Of a stretch of DNA of 64,000 nt, positions 23,609-35,499 are shown in pieces. Source of the DNA: Planoprotostelium fungivorum (lineage: Eukaryota > Evosea > Variosea > Cavosteliida > Cavosteliaceae); contig MDYQ01000017.1 in assembly GCA_003024175.1 (NCBI GenBank), forward strand, positions 1 to 64,000. Direction: 5' to 3'. A program made the translations under genes and the position numbers. The notes under the pieces are model-generated. The model was not told the origin of the DNA. It searched no databases and saw only the letters and a list, made by a program, of their open reading frames with translations. Position 1 is the first letter of the stretch. Each line of letters opens with the position of its first letter.

Positions 23609-25449
23609 ATGTCGACTGCTGTTTCATCTGACACCGTTCCCCTCTCACATTTGACAGAACGTCAACGTCTACGAGGGTCTAATTGTCGACTGGGCCACAT
23701 CAGATCCGCCACGATTCAGAGAATGCAGCCGCGACCCTCTTCTCAATCGAAGAAACCTTCGAAAGATGATTTGGTTGATCCACCCAGAGCCAGTCGTGCC
23801 TTTTACACGGGAGGTGTTCCAATGGGTTATGCGTATCCTCCACCCCATCCAAAGGTGTGATATTGTCAGATTAATTGATTCCACAACAACAACCGAAGAA
23901 AAAGAAGATGAATCACCAGACAGATTAGATCTTTGTTTTTTCGCTGACGTGGTTTCATTAGGACAGAGGTTATCCCAGCTACGCAGGCGCATACGCCTAT
24001 CCCTATCCACCACCAAGTGCGGGCCCTCCCAGTGGTATGTTTCACATCACATTTGGATGATGTGATGTGATGTGATGCATCTCACCCTCCCAGCCGATGG
24101 AGTGCAGTATTACTTCTCTTACGGATATCCACCTCCCTACGGTTTAGAGGCCTATCCACACCATCCTCCATCGGCGGTTCACCCAGGTTACCGTGCCGTC
24201 CATCCATCTGAGAGAGAGGTAAGTGTTCGATTCTGCGAGAAGATATCGACGTTTTCCAGCACAGAGAAACACGTGAAGCGAGAGAAGAGAAGGAACGGGC
24301 AGCCGAGGTGAGACAAAAGCCACACGAATCTTCCACCAACTCTTCCAGACGTCTCGTAGAGCCGAACCGCCACCGGCCAAGAAGAGCAAGAGGAACGAAC
24401 GTAATTTATTTCATTTTATTCTCTCGTAGTGGAACGCTGATTCGTGCAGAAAATTATCTCTTACGTTCAGAATCATTCACTGGTACATTCAACCCTAGTC
24501 GCACACCTTTCGAGGGCGTTTTCGAAGGAGCTCCTGAATTGGGGTGAGTCTTGATCGCAGATGCTACCTTCAAATCGCAGATGCTCCTCGCAGATGCTGA
24601 ATGTCACAGGTTCGTCGTGGATCTCACGATACAAGGACAGAGCTACCGAGGTTTCATCCTCAACACGATGGAGCAGAATGAATCTCGCAAAGATCACAAA
24701 GCCCCCAATTTCCCACACATGTTCACCGGTGCCGATGTTGAGAATATGGATGAGGTGATCTTGTGCTGATGAGAAAAAAGTAAGACGAGGGTAGGTCGTA
24801 GAATCCGGCCGAAAGCTCATATTAGAAGCATCTAAGCCGCCGCCTTATTACGTATCGATGCCGTATCCACCCCCGAACGGCAGCAGTGCCGCGCCGCCCA
24901 GTTACGCTCCACCCGCTCCTCCCCACAGTGTGCCCATGTATCATCTACCACCGCTCCCTCCCAACGCTTCACCTTCTTCTTCTTATCCACCTTTGGACAC
25001 GAGAAAGAGAGTGAGTTGACATTCGATCTTTTGAATGTGTCTGCCGACGAGAATCACAAGTGTAAAAATTTCTGCTTTTGAAGAGGGATTTTACCTGCGA
25101 GTAGACACTACGTGAATCGAATCGAAAGAATATCACATACAAAAAAATTCATTTGGGACGTGAAACGGTAGGATTGACCTTGGCTGTAGAGTAATTCTGG
25201 AAACAAGAGAGAATTGGGAGAAGTCAGGATCTCACCGATGGGATCTAGACACCCTGAAGCCTTGACCACCCCAGCCAAGGTGAACGTCAACAGAAATTCA
25301 CTCTCTGAACGGTACAGAAACCTGCATTCGCGGCGCCACCTGATGCGATGACCGGAAAGTGGAGCTGTTACTTTGAGGGCTGCAAGATGTCTTTCGATTC
25401 GAGCGAGGGGCTGACGAGCCACATCGAGAGGGAGCATCCCATGTCTTGA
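23609..25449 (+). CDS. Pro/Tyr-rich protein with C-terminal C2H2 zinc finger
   Basis: The N-terminus is Ser/Arg-rich (MSTAVSSDTVPLSHLTERQR). Low-complexity Pro/Tyr/Gly exons follow: GGVPMGYAYPPPHPK, YPSYAGAYAYPYPPPS, YYFSYGYPPPYGLEAYPHHP. Then come a basic patch (RRAEPPPAKKSKRNE) and a compact block YLLRSESFTGTFNPSRTPFE and DLTIQGQSYRGFILNTMEQN. More Pro/Tyr repeats follow, then the final WSCYFEGCKMSFDSSEGLTSH-IEREHPMS, a C2H2 finger with Cys-x4-Cys and His-x4-His. It looks like a nuclear, condensate-prone regulator. The middle block may be an unrecognised domain. Exon joins between 24300 and 25350 are provisional and two genes cannot be excluded. Confidence 0.65.
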
Positions 25450-25951
25450 TGTAGAATAAAGGAAAGAAGGAGTCGTTTTTTCAAAGCAGATCGATCGGGT
25501 GACAAGCTGATGAGGCATCTCATTCCCGCCATGTGTAGTACGATCGACTTGATGATCGTGGCTGTGGTATGTCGATCTATCGCGAGGAGCGATCTCGGGT
25601 CGCCAACACTTGACCATCGATGTAAGAGGTTGCGTCATAGGTAGCCAAGCTGAGGGACGCATCCTCACAACCATAAATAAGAGACAGAGATGCTCCATCG
25701 AATGTGGAAGTGAAAGAACATCTCGACCCAAACAGAGAGAGGGTCCTGGAATTTTGTCTACCGGAACGTACAAATGAGCGGAATTTTAAGCTGCTACAAC
25801 ACCAACGCCTGCCACCGATAGGACTTTCATCCGGGAGAGCATTTTCAATCATACAAACTGCCCGCAAAGAGTTGACCGATTCTCATTTTGTATTTCAGTT
25901 CTGCGAATATATTGCCTCCAGACGGTGGAGGAATAAGGATCAATTGTCAAA
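25450..25951. other. Poorly resolved stretch
   Basis: Several overlapping short frames occur on both strands. A plus-strand piece near 25774 (MSGILSCYNTNACH) could be a first exon of the next frame, but its 3' join does not work cleanly. No firm feature. Confidence 0.3.
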
Positions 25952-26287
25952 ATGTATTCACAGACCGAGCGAGTGTACGAGTACGAACGCCGGAACAATC
26001 AAACGATGAACATCACCTCGGAGGGATCACTTTTCAATCAGACGAGAGAGATGCAACCCACACACGGAAACTCACAGAAGACCAAATTGGCGATGATGCA
26101 ACACATGACAAAGTTCAATGCAAGGTTCTTCAGTCCGCCGACAGAATGCAACGGTGGACAGTATGGGAGAGACGATACAAATCGTGAGAGACAGAGTTTA
26201 CCCACCATATTGGAGGTCTCGAATGAGAGGACGGAGGACTGGGTGGCTGTAGTGGAGAGAATGATCTATCGGTGTGATTGCAGATGA
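25952..26287 (+). CDS. Hypothetical protein, Asn/Gln/Thr-rich
   Basis: Open frame MYSQTERVYEYERRNNQTMN ... GSLFNQTREMQPTHGNSQK ... FFSPPTECNGGQYGRDDTN ... VEVSNERTEDWVAVVERMIY-like end, stop at 26285-26287. A competing frame (25888-26187) overlaps it. Upstream residues read CEYIASR or ILPPDGGGIRINCQ depending on frame, so a spliced upstream exon is likely. No domain recognised. Confidence 0.33.
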   Translation: MYSQTERVYEYERRNNQTMNITSEGSLFNQTREMQPTHGNSQKTKLAMMQHMTKFNARFFSPPTECNGGQYGRDDTNRERQSLPTILEVSNERTEDWVAVVERMIYRCDCR

Positions 26288-26444
26288 AAGCATTCACTTT
26301 GGAATACGCTGTGCGTGAAGCACATTCGAGGATGTTATATAAACCGAGAGAGTCTTTTGAGATAGTGATGATACTCTTCAAGATGAAATTACGCAATTTC
26401 AAAAAAAGAAGACCACGACACGCAAGCAGCAGGACATCAGCAAC

Positions 26445-27339
26445 ATGAGCTATAAGCTATACTACTGGCCAGGATTACCAGGACGTGGAGAGTTTGTTCG
26501 ACTCCCTTTCATCTTCGCTGGAAAACCTTTTGAGGAAGATCTAGATCCAAAGAACATGATGTCCATCCTTCAAGGGCCCCCACAGAGAGGTATGTTCTTT
26601 CAGACGGTTTCCGTCGACGTACACAGTGATAACATGGTGTAGGGTTTCTTCCACTAGCGCCACCATTCCTTCGATTGCCAGACGGTCAGCTCATTTCACA
26701 GACACCCAACATAGTGGCTTATCTCGGTTCCATTTTTGGACTGGCAGGGTCCAACACCGTCGAATCTCTGCAGGTGTCTTTACGTACCATCATGGTCATC
26801 CTCTAAACGTTTTGAAGATCAATGCGGTCGTATTGACTGCTTTGGACTTCAACAACGAGATACACAACACCCATCATCCCATTGCAGTCGGCAAGACGTA
26901 TGAGGAGCAGAAGACAGAGGCACTTACCTACACGAAAGACTTCAAATCCTCCAGGATTCCAAAGTTCTTGGGTTACTTTGAAAAGGTGGATCACGTTCAC
27001 GTTCTAACCGCTCAACATGGACAGATCATCGCTGGTAATGAGACCAGCTCCGGCTATCTCATCGGTAGCTCTGTATCGACTGCAGATTTGACGTTGTTTC
27101 ACATCATCGAAGGTACATCTTTAGAATCAAAGACTCAACTGAGACGACCAACAGGTCTCCTCTTCGCTTTTCCAAAGACAATGAAGAAAGAGAGGGAGAG
27201 CAAGTGTTACGACAGAGTCTTCGATCTGCACGAGAACATGAGGAGACATGAGAGGATCGCTGCTTATCTAGAGAGTGGAAAGAGGGCACCATTCAAAGAT
27301 GGAATCTTCCGTTACTACCAAGAGCTAGATGAAGCATGA
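26445..27339 (+). CDS. Glutathione S-transferase-like protein
   Basis: The N-terminal thioredoxin-like half has MSYKLYYWPGLPGRGEFVRL, the cis-Pro region PPFLRLPDGQLISQTPNIVAYL and the SQT/SNA-type glutathione-binding turn. The C-terminal half is all-alpha (GYLIGSSVSTADLTLFHIIEG, then HERIAAYLESGKRAPFKDG), matching the GST C-domain with its conserved Asp. About 230 residues in five exons. The family conjugates glutathione to electrophiles; some sigma-like members are prostaglandin isomerases. The catalytic Tyr is probably in the YKLYYWP strand. Start ATG 26445 follows an A-rich leader. Confidence 0.92.
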
Positions 27340-27439
27340 TGGAATATACTCCATCGAGCATGAAACAAATAAAAGACGCTGTAGGATGCAATCGTGAGGA
27401 TGATGATAGTGTGCGCACCTTGACGTGAATTCTCTTTAT

Positions 27440-27973
27440 CTACCAGTCTTCGTCTGACTTGGCGGGGGGTCTGTATTTGAAGTTGTCTCCGTAGTTTTTA
27501 AGAGTTTGGATGCGGTCGTCGGGGCGGTCCTTCACTTCAATCTTGAATCCTGTTCGCCATTAGACGTGAAAATGCAACGTCGGTATCTTTTCTTCACCTT
27601 CTTTCGTGGCGTACTCGATGGCCTCCTCCTTAGAAGCGAACGACAAAATGGTGCTGTTGACCGGGTCGTTGTTACCTTGCCAGCCCATCAGAGGGGTGTC
27701 ATAACCACGGGTGTTGTTGAATCTTCCCTTCCATCCTTGAGTTTTAGCTAATCCAGATTGGTCAGGAGATGCAAGAGGTCTGTAGATCTGAAAGACCCTT
27801 TCTCCCAACACCGACTCGGGGCATCCAGTCGCTTTGCTGATGGCATATGTATCGAACTCCTTGTTATCCTTCTTGAAAACGATTCGGTCGGAATGCTTAT
27901 CTCCCAACGTGATGTTTCTGACGGGATATCTGGGTCTAAAGAGAGGACGGGTGGACGTTGCAATGCGCTGCAT
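27440..27973 (-). CDS. NDUFS4: NADH dehydrogenase iron-sulfur protein 4 (complex I, 18 kDa AQDQ subunit)
   Basis: Begins MQRIATSTRPLFRPRYPVRN, an Arg/Ser-rich mitochondrial presequence. The NDUFS4 core follows: VFQIYRPLASPDQSGLAKTQ, W-x3-F, YDTPLMGWQGNNDPVNST, LSFASKEEAIEYATKEG. Splicing out 48 nt (GTGAAG...AACAG) then gives FKIEVKDRPDDRIQTLKNYG and NFKYRPPAKSDEDW before TAG at 27440-27442. NDUFS4 stabilises the peripheral arm of respiratory complex I and is nuclear-encoded. About 160 residues. Convergent with the GST gene and divergent from the gene starting near 28040. Confidence 0.94.
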
Positions 27974-28039
27974 GTCTGGGCGGTGATATGAAGATGGGTG
28001 ATGTTCTGATTTCTCGCACTACAAGGGGTCAGTTGCATC

Positions 28040-30497
28040 ATGGTCCCACCGGCGCTTCCGGCAGTCTGGGGTGCCCCAGTGAGATTCTATCTCAGACCCA
28101 GCTGTAGAATCCATCACCAACGATTAGGTCACTGGAGGATGTTGTCGGATTTCTCATCGGCGTCCAATGCACTTCATGCAGCTCGTTCTGCAGAGGATAA
28201 GGCGTCCAGATTCTACTTGCCTTATCACGCATCACCTGATACGTTGACATCGAAAGAGGATGAGCTGCGACGACACGGAAAGTTGTTCTATTACGGCTGG
28301 AGCAGCCATTCTGAGGCTCTAAGACAGTGGTGCACCAAGGTGTGTGCATTGCATCTCAACATCATTCTGTGACGGTTGTGGAGCTGTCATGTGACTTGAC
28401 ACAGCCACATGAGAACGGACACATCGACTCTTCACGCTTCTGTACGAGAAATTTAGTCTTGAGCCTATTGAGAGAAGAGAAGAAGGTGAAGATGAAGCAT
28501 TATCTCATGATAATAATGATCAGGTCAAATTGGTGCTCGCTGAGGATTCCTCTTCTACTTTTGGGAAATCCCAGAGAGAAGTGATCATCAACTTGACATT
28601 GCACATCGTCCTCTGATCGACCGTCAAGGTGTTCGAGATATTGTCACGTCTACTGCCCGAAAAGATCGAAGGCATCTACTCATTCGAAGATGCCATGCGA
28701 TCATCTTCTCCTCTCACGTCTCCCACCTCTTCTCCAAAGTGGTATCGTCTCCTTCAACTTCCATTCTTTCTTCACTTGAATGTCTGAACGAATGACAGGA
28801 ACGGTCGGGACGTCATCGCAAAGATGTCGGATGAGCTGATGCATTGGCTGATGACGAGCAAGAGAGAAGAGAGGGAAGAGAGAGAGAAGGCCATCGGTAT
28901 CAACGAGAGCATATCGAATCGTGGAGATGATCACATCATGTCATCACGCGGAACCTCTCTCGGGTGAAATTCTCGTTCTCATCGCATTCATCTCTGTGAT
29001 CCGATTTCGTCTGTATCTAAACTTGATTCACACGAAACGCTATGTGATGATGTTCGCCGATGTTGATGATCGATCAGGTACGAAGATGAAGTGGGGGGGA
29101 GAGAGAACATCAGAGTCATGTCTATGAATCTATGGCACGGAGCTGAGACGACTGGATCTAAACCGAGTGACGTGGCAAAATTGATAGAGACCACGCGAGC
29201 GGGTGAGAAAATTCTTCGCTGAGAAAACTCACGGAGAATTCAGAGATCGTGGGACTGCAGGAGACGTACAGCCTCCCACTGTCTTACGCACATGCTGATC
29301 TACAACGAAGAACGGATAACACGCCGTTCATTCTATCTGCTCTACCTGGTGAGTGTGATTTATTCGGAGGGTGTGATGATATGACGACGTCGCGCTGATC
29401 TACAACGTTGTAGAGGGGTGGAACATGTTACAGCAGGGATATCCACACCCACATCGATCTTGTTATCATCCTTCGGCCATATTGACTCGGCTCCCTATCC
29501 TGGAGGTATCATCATCACATCATCACATCATCGTGTCGTCACACTCTCTGTATCTTCGAGACGTGTACTCATCTACAACGTTGTAGATCCTTCCCAAGAA
29601 TTGGGGTGTCGTTTTAGAATCAAAAGGCGGTCGTCCCCTTCTCTTCTTCAACGTTCACTTACCCTCCGTACCGTACGAGCCGTTTCACCTCTTAGACATC
29701 CCTTACGAAGGTCTTCCATCCATCAAAGGAGAAGCTGATGCCATAGCATCTGCAGAATCGACGCGCGAGGCATACGTAAGAGACGTGATATCTTGCATGA
29801 AGGAGACGAAAGACAAGTATCTTGCGAGGTGAGAATAGATTTTCATCTCACACGAATTAATTTGGATTTATTCTTATTTTGGAAGGAAACCACTGGTGAT
29901 CGTGACTGGAGATTTCAATGAACCTTCTCACTTGGATTGGAATGTCATGCATTCCATAGCAGGGTACTGTCCCCACCCTGTCAGATGGCCAGTGTCTGAC
30001 GCTCTACAACGAGCCGATCTGGTCGATACGTACCGTACTCACAACGGTCCCTCTTATCGTGACCCAGGTGAGTGAGGAATGGGCTTTGTAGATTGAGATT
30101 TCACAGGATTTTCTTGGTGCACTCAGACGGACGAGGTAAGAGCGTTGTAGATGGAATTTCCTCTGAAATATTCCGAGTTATCAGAGGCAGACCATCATGA
30201 TCGCATCGACATGATTTATGTGGGTGGAGAAAGTTCTTGGAAGATTCTGGACAGTCAGCTGATCCAAGAGTGAGACGAACATCACACACTCCACGATAGA
30301 CCCACCACACTTGAGAATATGTGACAGACGCATTACACTATAGACAAGATAATATGTACAACGGGAGCACTAAACGACATATTATATAGACACTGTCGAT
30401 TCATACTGTCGATGTCCCTCTGAATTGTACCAGAGAGAAGGCCATCAGTGACCACAGAGGAGTCCTCAGTACCCTAGAGATTCTCCGTGTACAATAA
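28040..30497 (+). CDS. Endonuclease/exonuclease/phosphatase-fold enzyme with unknown N-terminal region
   Basis: From about 29090 the EEP fold is clear: IRVMSMNLWHGAETTG, EIVGLQETYSLPLSYAHADL (catalytic Glu), GGRPLLFFNVHLPS, VIVTGDFNEPSHLDWN, DRIDMIYV and the final SDHRGVLSTLEIL (SDH motif), so metal and active-site residues are present. Substrates of this fold include DNA, RNA, phosphoinositides and sphingomyelin; which applies here is unclear. Upstream exons encode KFSLEPIERREEGEDEALSH, VKLVLAEDSSSTFGKSQREV, VFEILSRLLPEKIEGIYSFE and IAKMSDELMHWLMTSKREER with no recognised domain. The first piece (28040-28372, with GKLFYYGWSSHSEALRQWC) may be a separate small gene. Introns at 29340-29413 and 29516-29586 end in TCTACAACGTTGTAG. 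Confidence 0.72.
29399..29414. repeat. Intronic palindrome TCTACAACGTTGTAGA
   Basis: Perfect 16-bp palindrome at the 3' end of an intron in the EEP-fold gene; its internal TAG supplies the acceptor. Confidence 0.85.
29571..29588. repeat. Intronic palindrome ATCTACAACGTTGTAGAT
   Basis: Perfect 18-bp palindrome spanning the 3' splice site at 29586 in the EEP-fold gene. The last two bases are the first exon bases of ILPKNWG. It is the second such element in this gene, 170 bp after the first. Confidence 0.88.
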
Positions 30498-30761
30498 ATA
30501 CCTCCTTGTATGTAGTACAATACCTCCTTCAGTCGACATGCACTCTATCTCTCGTTTGTCCCCTCGTAAATGGTTAGGCGAATATACGGAAAGAATAAAA
30601 TATTGAGTGCCTGATCAATGGTGGACGAGGCTGATGAAACATGTGCAAAGGAACATGTCATTCGACTTCTAATTGTACGCGATTTATTCATACGAGAGTG
30701 CAGTCTCTCCTTTTCTTCTCGTCGTGAAGAATAGCAGTTGAAACAATCTCCCTCGTTCGGT

Positions 30762-32353
30762 TCAATAATTGAGAGAATTCGGTGAAGGCAAAAAGTGGGC
30801 CAGCTCGATGACTTCCAATCCCATGATGTCTTGCTTGTGCGTGATACACATGGTGCCTGTACATCCATTCAACTCGGATGGATGTGATTTATCTGCAGAA
30901 ATGACGCCTCACAATCGACGTAAAATTCTTCGCGGTCACCCCTACGCTTGACCAACACCATCTTATTCTTCTTCCACACATTCAACTACCTCCGTCAGAT
31001 CTTCCATCTACAACCTACCACCACCTCCACCGGCACCATGAGCGTATTCGCCATGGTGTCCCTGAACAACTTGTACGAGTGAGTTTTCTCTCAAATTTCT
31101 CTCGAGTTTCCGCACCTTATCACGGTTGGTCACGGCGCTCGACGGCTTCATGACTTGGAGCATGAGAAGTTCCTCTGGTGTCTTTTGAGGGAGTGGATAG
31201 GGGAAGCCAGTGAGATCCAGGTAAGCTCGATTGGCGTAGTAGATGGTTCCTACGGAATCCCACACCATGGCGGGGACGTCTAAAAAATCACAGACGGAAA
31301 TGCAGTTCTGAGATGATGGTCATCATCGTGATCGTGATCACGTTGATGATGCGTGATGTTCACCTCGATCTGATGATGAAAGTCGTGGATCATCTGTGTC
31401 ATCTGTGGCGGTGTGACGAATTTTAGAATGTCATCTCTCTTCCTGGTCGTTGTAGATATAGAGTTGAAAACGATGTACGACTGTGAGGCATCACCGCTCC
31501 AAGCGCTGGTGAGATGTCAATCTACAACGATGTAGATGGATGGAGTTACGTCATAACTTTCTTCGAGATTTGATCTAATTGTTCGTCGGTAATGATGGTT
31601 TTGTACAGGGCAGGTGTTTGCATGCGGGTGTTCTCTTCTGATGCGTCAGTGATGTTTGACATGAGAAGGAACGAAAGGTAAACACAAGATGATGGACACC
31701 TGATGGAGAAGTCAAGAGGGATAAGACACTGAAAGCAGGTGAAGTGCATGAATATGGACTCTGGGAACTACTCGGCGTAAATGGGTGGACATGCTGTGAA
31801 GTAAGAATCTGCATTACCGTGATGTGTCTTCTGAATGGTGTATTGGAGGAAGGGATCGAGGTTCTGCTGCGATATACTACCGAGTCATCAATGGTTGCAT
31901 TTTGGATGGATGACACGCATCAAGGCTGGGAGATGCTGAACATTCACCTCCGATACCAGTTGAGCAAAAGACGTTCGATTGTGTGGCTGTAATGGAGACA
32001 CAACCGTATCTTCCATCATCCTCGGTTGCATCAGTGTGGTGCGCAGATCTTCACTTCTTTGCGTGACTAAATCATCGTCGAGACTTCCACCTGCCTTCTT
32101 CGCCACTTTTGATGAAATCACCGTTGTTAATGTTGAATCGTCCGTTGAATACTTCTTTTTCGGTTTCTCATCCGTACAAAACAGATTCCTGCTGCTGCAT
32201 CGCTTACAGGGACGTCCTGTGTGATGCATTGGCATCGCAATCATAATGCAGTGATCGATTCCGATTACCTTCATCACAGGTTAATTTCTTCGCTCTACAG
32301 GTAGAACATGCTCTGACCAATCTTTTTTTCTTGTTCGCCTCGCTGTCGTCCAT
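30762..32353 (-). CDS. Zn2Cys6 binuclear-cluster and PAS-domain transcription regulator (ERT1/AcuK-like)
   Basis: Starts MDDSEANKKKRLVRACSTC. After a 51-nt intron the zinc cluster is complete with spacing C-x2-C-x6-C-x5-C-x2-C-x6-C (CSTCRAKKLTC, CKRCSSRNLFC). A basic-to-acidic linker follows, then a PAS domain: MVWDSVGTIYYANRAYLDLT, EELLMLQVMKPSSAVTNRDK, LFRDTMANTLM, KRRGDREEFYVDCEASF and GTMCITHKQDIMGLEVIELA. Zn cluster followed by PAS is the layout of fungal gluconeogenesis activators (Ert1/AcuK/Rds2). Orthology is unproven; amoebozoa do have some Zn2Cys6 proteins. Splices between 31080 and 30960 are provisional. It lies 62 bp downstream of the aquaporin gene on the same strand. Confidence 0.85.
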
Positions 32354-32415
32354 CCATTGACAACGAGGGGTTGCAATCTTATCCGTTGTAATACACCATG
32401 TAAATAAGTACGTTT

Positions 32416-33446
32416 TTATTTATAAATCTGTGACTTCTCTCCTTCCATGTTGATGTAAGAACCTCTCACGAAGCCATACCAACCGAAAAATCCTAAGAGA
32501 GCACCTATTGTGGGGCCTACCCTGTCATCTCGTCAGATCATGTTGCGATCGATCGCGAGCGTCTCACCAGAAGACCCAGTGGCCGCTCCAATAATTTGCC
32601 ACTAGGGCAGGCCCGAAGCTTCGAGCAGGATTCAGACTCGCTCCCGTGATAGGACCCCCGATCAATGTCATGGCCATGACAGTGCCACCTGTAGGTGTCA
32701 CGAAGTGCGATCGTGTGTACGCATTCACCGATGGCCATCGCTACGATCAGGTGCTGTGGATGCTCTAATTCATCGTCCGGGCTGCGGTGAGTGAGAGATA
32801 AGAGAAGAAAGACTAAGACGAAGGAGGTGACGAGCTGACGGAAGGATGAGTTGATGTGGCGTGCATTAGCAGGTTACCTCACTGATTAGACCTCGCTTGA
32901 TGTCTCCACCGACAAAATTACAACCCAAGTAATATGGATTTCTCTCTTCTGCAGTGGTTGAGACAGAATCCTCTCGAAGATGAAAATCACCGAGAGGCCA
33001 CAATACGAGATGAAGAGATGCAGCTGTCACTGAGCCCAATAATTGTGCGATGACAGACAGAAGCGCTTGAAACAGAGTGATGTCTTTCAACAACCAGAAG
33101 ACCATCGTGATCTGTTGGCGTCATCAACATAAGTCGCTGGTGAGGTTCTCACGATGGGATTAAATAGAGCCATGCTGATCTTGCCAAAGACAGAGATGAG
33201 AACGGAGATGGTGAGTGACCATGATATTGCGACGTATAGAATCTCTTGTCCGGCCAGGATCGATCCCAAACCTGCGTAGACCAGGATGAACGTTCCCACA
33301 AATTCGCCGACGATAGCTCTCCACAAGAAGACCCACGACTGCACGTCTTCATTAGACATCGATCGCGTGTCGTAATGTATGAGGGGACAGTTCACCTTCA
33401 GATCCGCCGGACGGCATCCGAAACGTGTGATCTTGCGTTCAAACAT
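32416..33446 (-). CDS. Aquaporin (MIP family)
   Basis: Helix 1 reads [20 protein letters not shown], the MIP start with its conserved Glu. The first pore loop is [14 protein letters not shown], where NPA is NPI. Helices [20 protein letters not shown] and [14 protein letters not shown] follow. The second loop has [20 protein letters not shown] with an intact NPAR, then [20 protein letters not shown]. The C-terminus ends [10 protein letters not shown]. Six membrane spans over about 290 residues fit a water or small-solute channel. The hydrophilic N-terminus ([17 protein letters not shown]) could instead start at the Met of MSNEDVQSW (33359). The stop TAA overlaps an AATAAA. Confidence 0.93.
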
Positions 33447-33769
33447 GCGTCCCTCCCGGCTTGCGGTTTATCAGTTGCGTCTGTCTGCATCCAAAAGTTG
33501 GGATTTGATAGAGGAGGAGTGTATCGGGTGGAAGCGACCTCCAATGGTGTGGAGGTGATGTCAGATGATCCTCCCAGCAAGTGGTGATCGGATATGTCAT
33601 GTGTGTTATTCACATCTGCTTTGGCAGTTGCAGTGCCTCCATATAGAAGATCCGATGGCTCTGTACAATATAGTTCACGTCTTCATTACATGCATCATTT
33701 GTTTGATACATCCTATCTTCATTTTATTTGATACATTCAGTTACAATCGATACAAAAAGCAAGAGCGTT
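33447..33769. other. Intergenic between aquaporin and polo-like kinase gene
   Basis: About 320 bp. A 124-codon plus-strand frame overlaps (33565-33939) but runs into the kinase 3' end on the other strand and has no motif. No polo-box sequence is found here. Confidence 0.4.
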
Positions 33770-35159
33770 TCATCTCTGGCAGTCCAACCTCTCCAAGTCC
33801 ATCTGTCGTCACCATCAGCTCGGCTCATCGTGTCGATCATCATCTCACCTCTAAAGAGGCCAGCGAGGAAATAAATTCTGATCTGCAAGTGTTCTTCCTC
33901 CTCGAAATTTCTCCCGAGTTTTCTCGGAAGAATTCGTGAGAAGAGATGGCCTCCAGCGATGGTCTCTTGCCTGTCCTCGTTAGTCTCCCGCGCGATTCAA
34001 ATTTCAAACTCACCGGGGTCGGTCGTCAGAATGGAGCTCACGAGGTTACGAGCCGCCTGGGAGATGTGATGAGTGTCTTTTGGAAAAGACCAATCATTCG
34101 ACTGGATCTTCTGATAGGTCGTCTCTAGTTTGTCTGTCTGGAACGGAGGTGTGCCCACCAGCATGGTGTACCTGTCATCATGTGAGGAAGATGCGAGGAA
34201 ACATTTCAACGCACATGATGACACCTATGCTCCAGATATCGGCCTGAGAAGAGTCAGATGGTTGTCGATCTACAACGAGATAGATACCTTGAAGGAGTGA
34301 CCTCTCTCTTTGTCCAAAACTTCTGGTGCCATGTAGTTGGGGGTCCCGCACTTTTCGCTGTTTGAAAATTAAATCGGGCGAGAAACGATCACCTCACCGT
34401 CTCAATTCGTCGGCGTGTCTTAATTTCGTCGACAACCCGAAATCTGCGATTTTGATCTGCGAACCCTGCAGCAGCAGGTTTCCCGGTCTACGTGAAGCGA
34501 TCAGCTACACAATGAGAGAGGAAGAGCCTCACTTCAGATCACGATGCAAGATGAATCGATCGTGCATGTACCCCACGGCTTCGATGATCTGCTTGGTGTA
34601 GAACTTGACTTCACTCTCCGCCATCCTCTTCTTCTCTTGTAAGAGGTGACTGACGGTCTGGGATGGTGTCAGTACTTTCTTGAGAGGTGTGGATGATCAC
34701 CTGACGTTCACACTTCTCCAAGAGGATGTAATGAAAGTTTTCATCCTCGAAATAGTCGTGGAAACCGACAATGTTAGGATGTTCTAGAGACTTGTGGATG
34801 CGAATCTCTCGTCTCAGTCGCTGATTGTACTACATCTTTGTCAGCCATGTCAAGAGCCATTTCAATGTGTTCACCAATTGTTCGATCACGGGCTGTCTCT
34901 GTTCCTTCTGAACCAGTTTACAAGCGTGAGACTTTCCAGTCTTCAGGTCCTGCATTTCAATGCAGCTCCCAAATCGACCCTATCCTCTTCAGATGACAGT
35001 CACTCCCCGTGATCCTCTCACCTTCCCGAGCTGTTCTCCTCGAACGTATGAGGTTGTCACGGGTTGATTCTGAAGCTTCTCAACCTGGTGACCATTCACG
35101 GGAGCATCCCTCGAACACGTCTTGATGGTGAGTGAATTGAAGATGCTCTGGCAGTCCAT
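33770..35159 (-). CDS. Polo-type protein kinase without visible polo boxes
   Basis: A kinase of the PLK type: [142 protein letters not shown] and RPSLEAISSHEFF. Catalytic Lys, HRD and DFG are all present. The last exons after HEFF are short (RRKNTCRSEFISSLASLE) and the next 300 bp encode no polo box, so it may be a kinase-only form. The paralogue at 51297-54017 keeps polo boxes and shares the [15 protein letters not shown] segment. Start at 35157-35159 is tentative. Introns at the N-lobe are 38-46 nt. Confidence 0.87.
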
Positions 35160-35499
35160 CGATGTGATCGATTAAGATGACTTCGCCGGCAGCGGAGGTC
35201 GTCACTGCTCCGGCAGGCGTTCAATTGATTGAGCCATTTATCGGAGAATTGTTTTCCGCGCAAGGTTTTGAGAAGGCCTCCGATCATCGGGATCCGGAAA
35301 AAAACCATCCCGATCTATGAAATCTGTTGAATCTCGGCCAGAGTGTTTCGTCATCATGCGGCTGTGTTTGTTCGATACAGGTGCACTTTCCTCGCCGCCT
35401 CTGGAGGATAATGGCTTACACGATCATCATAACACATCCCATGATCGTCCCTTCGCCGAATAGTAGTGTGACGGATGCATCCGCCGATTGTACTGGTGG

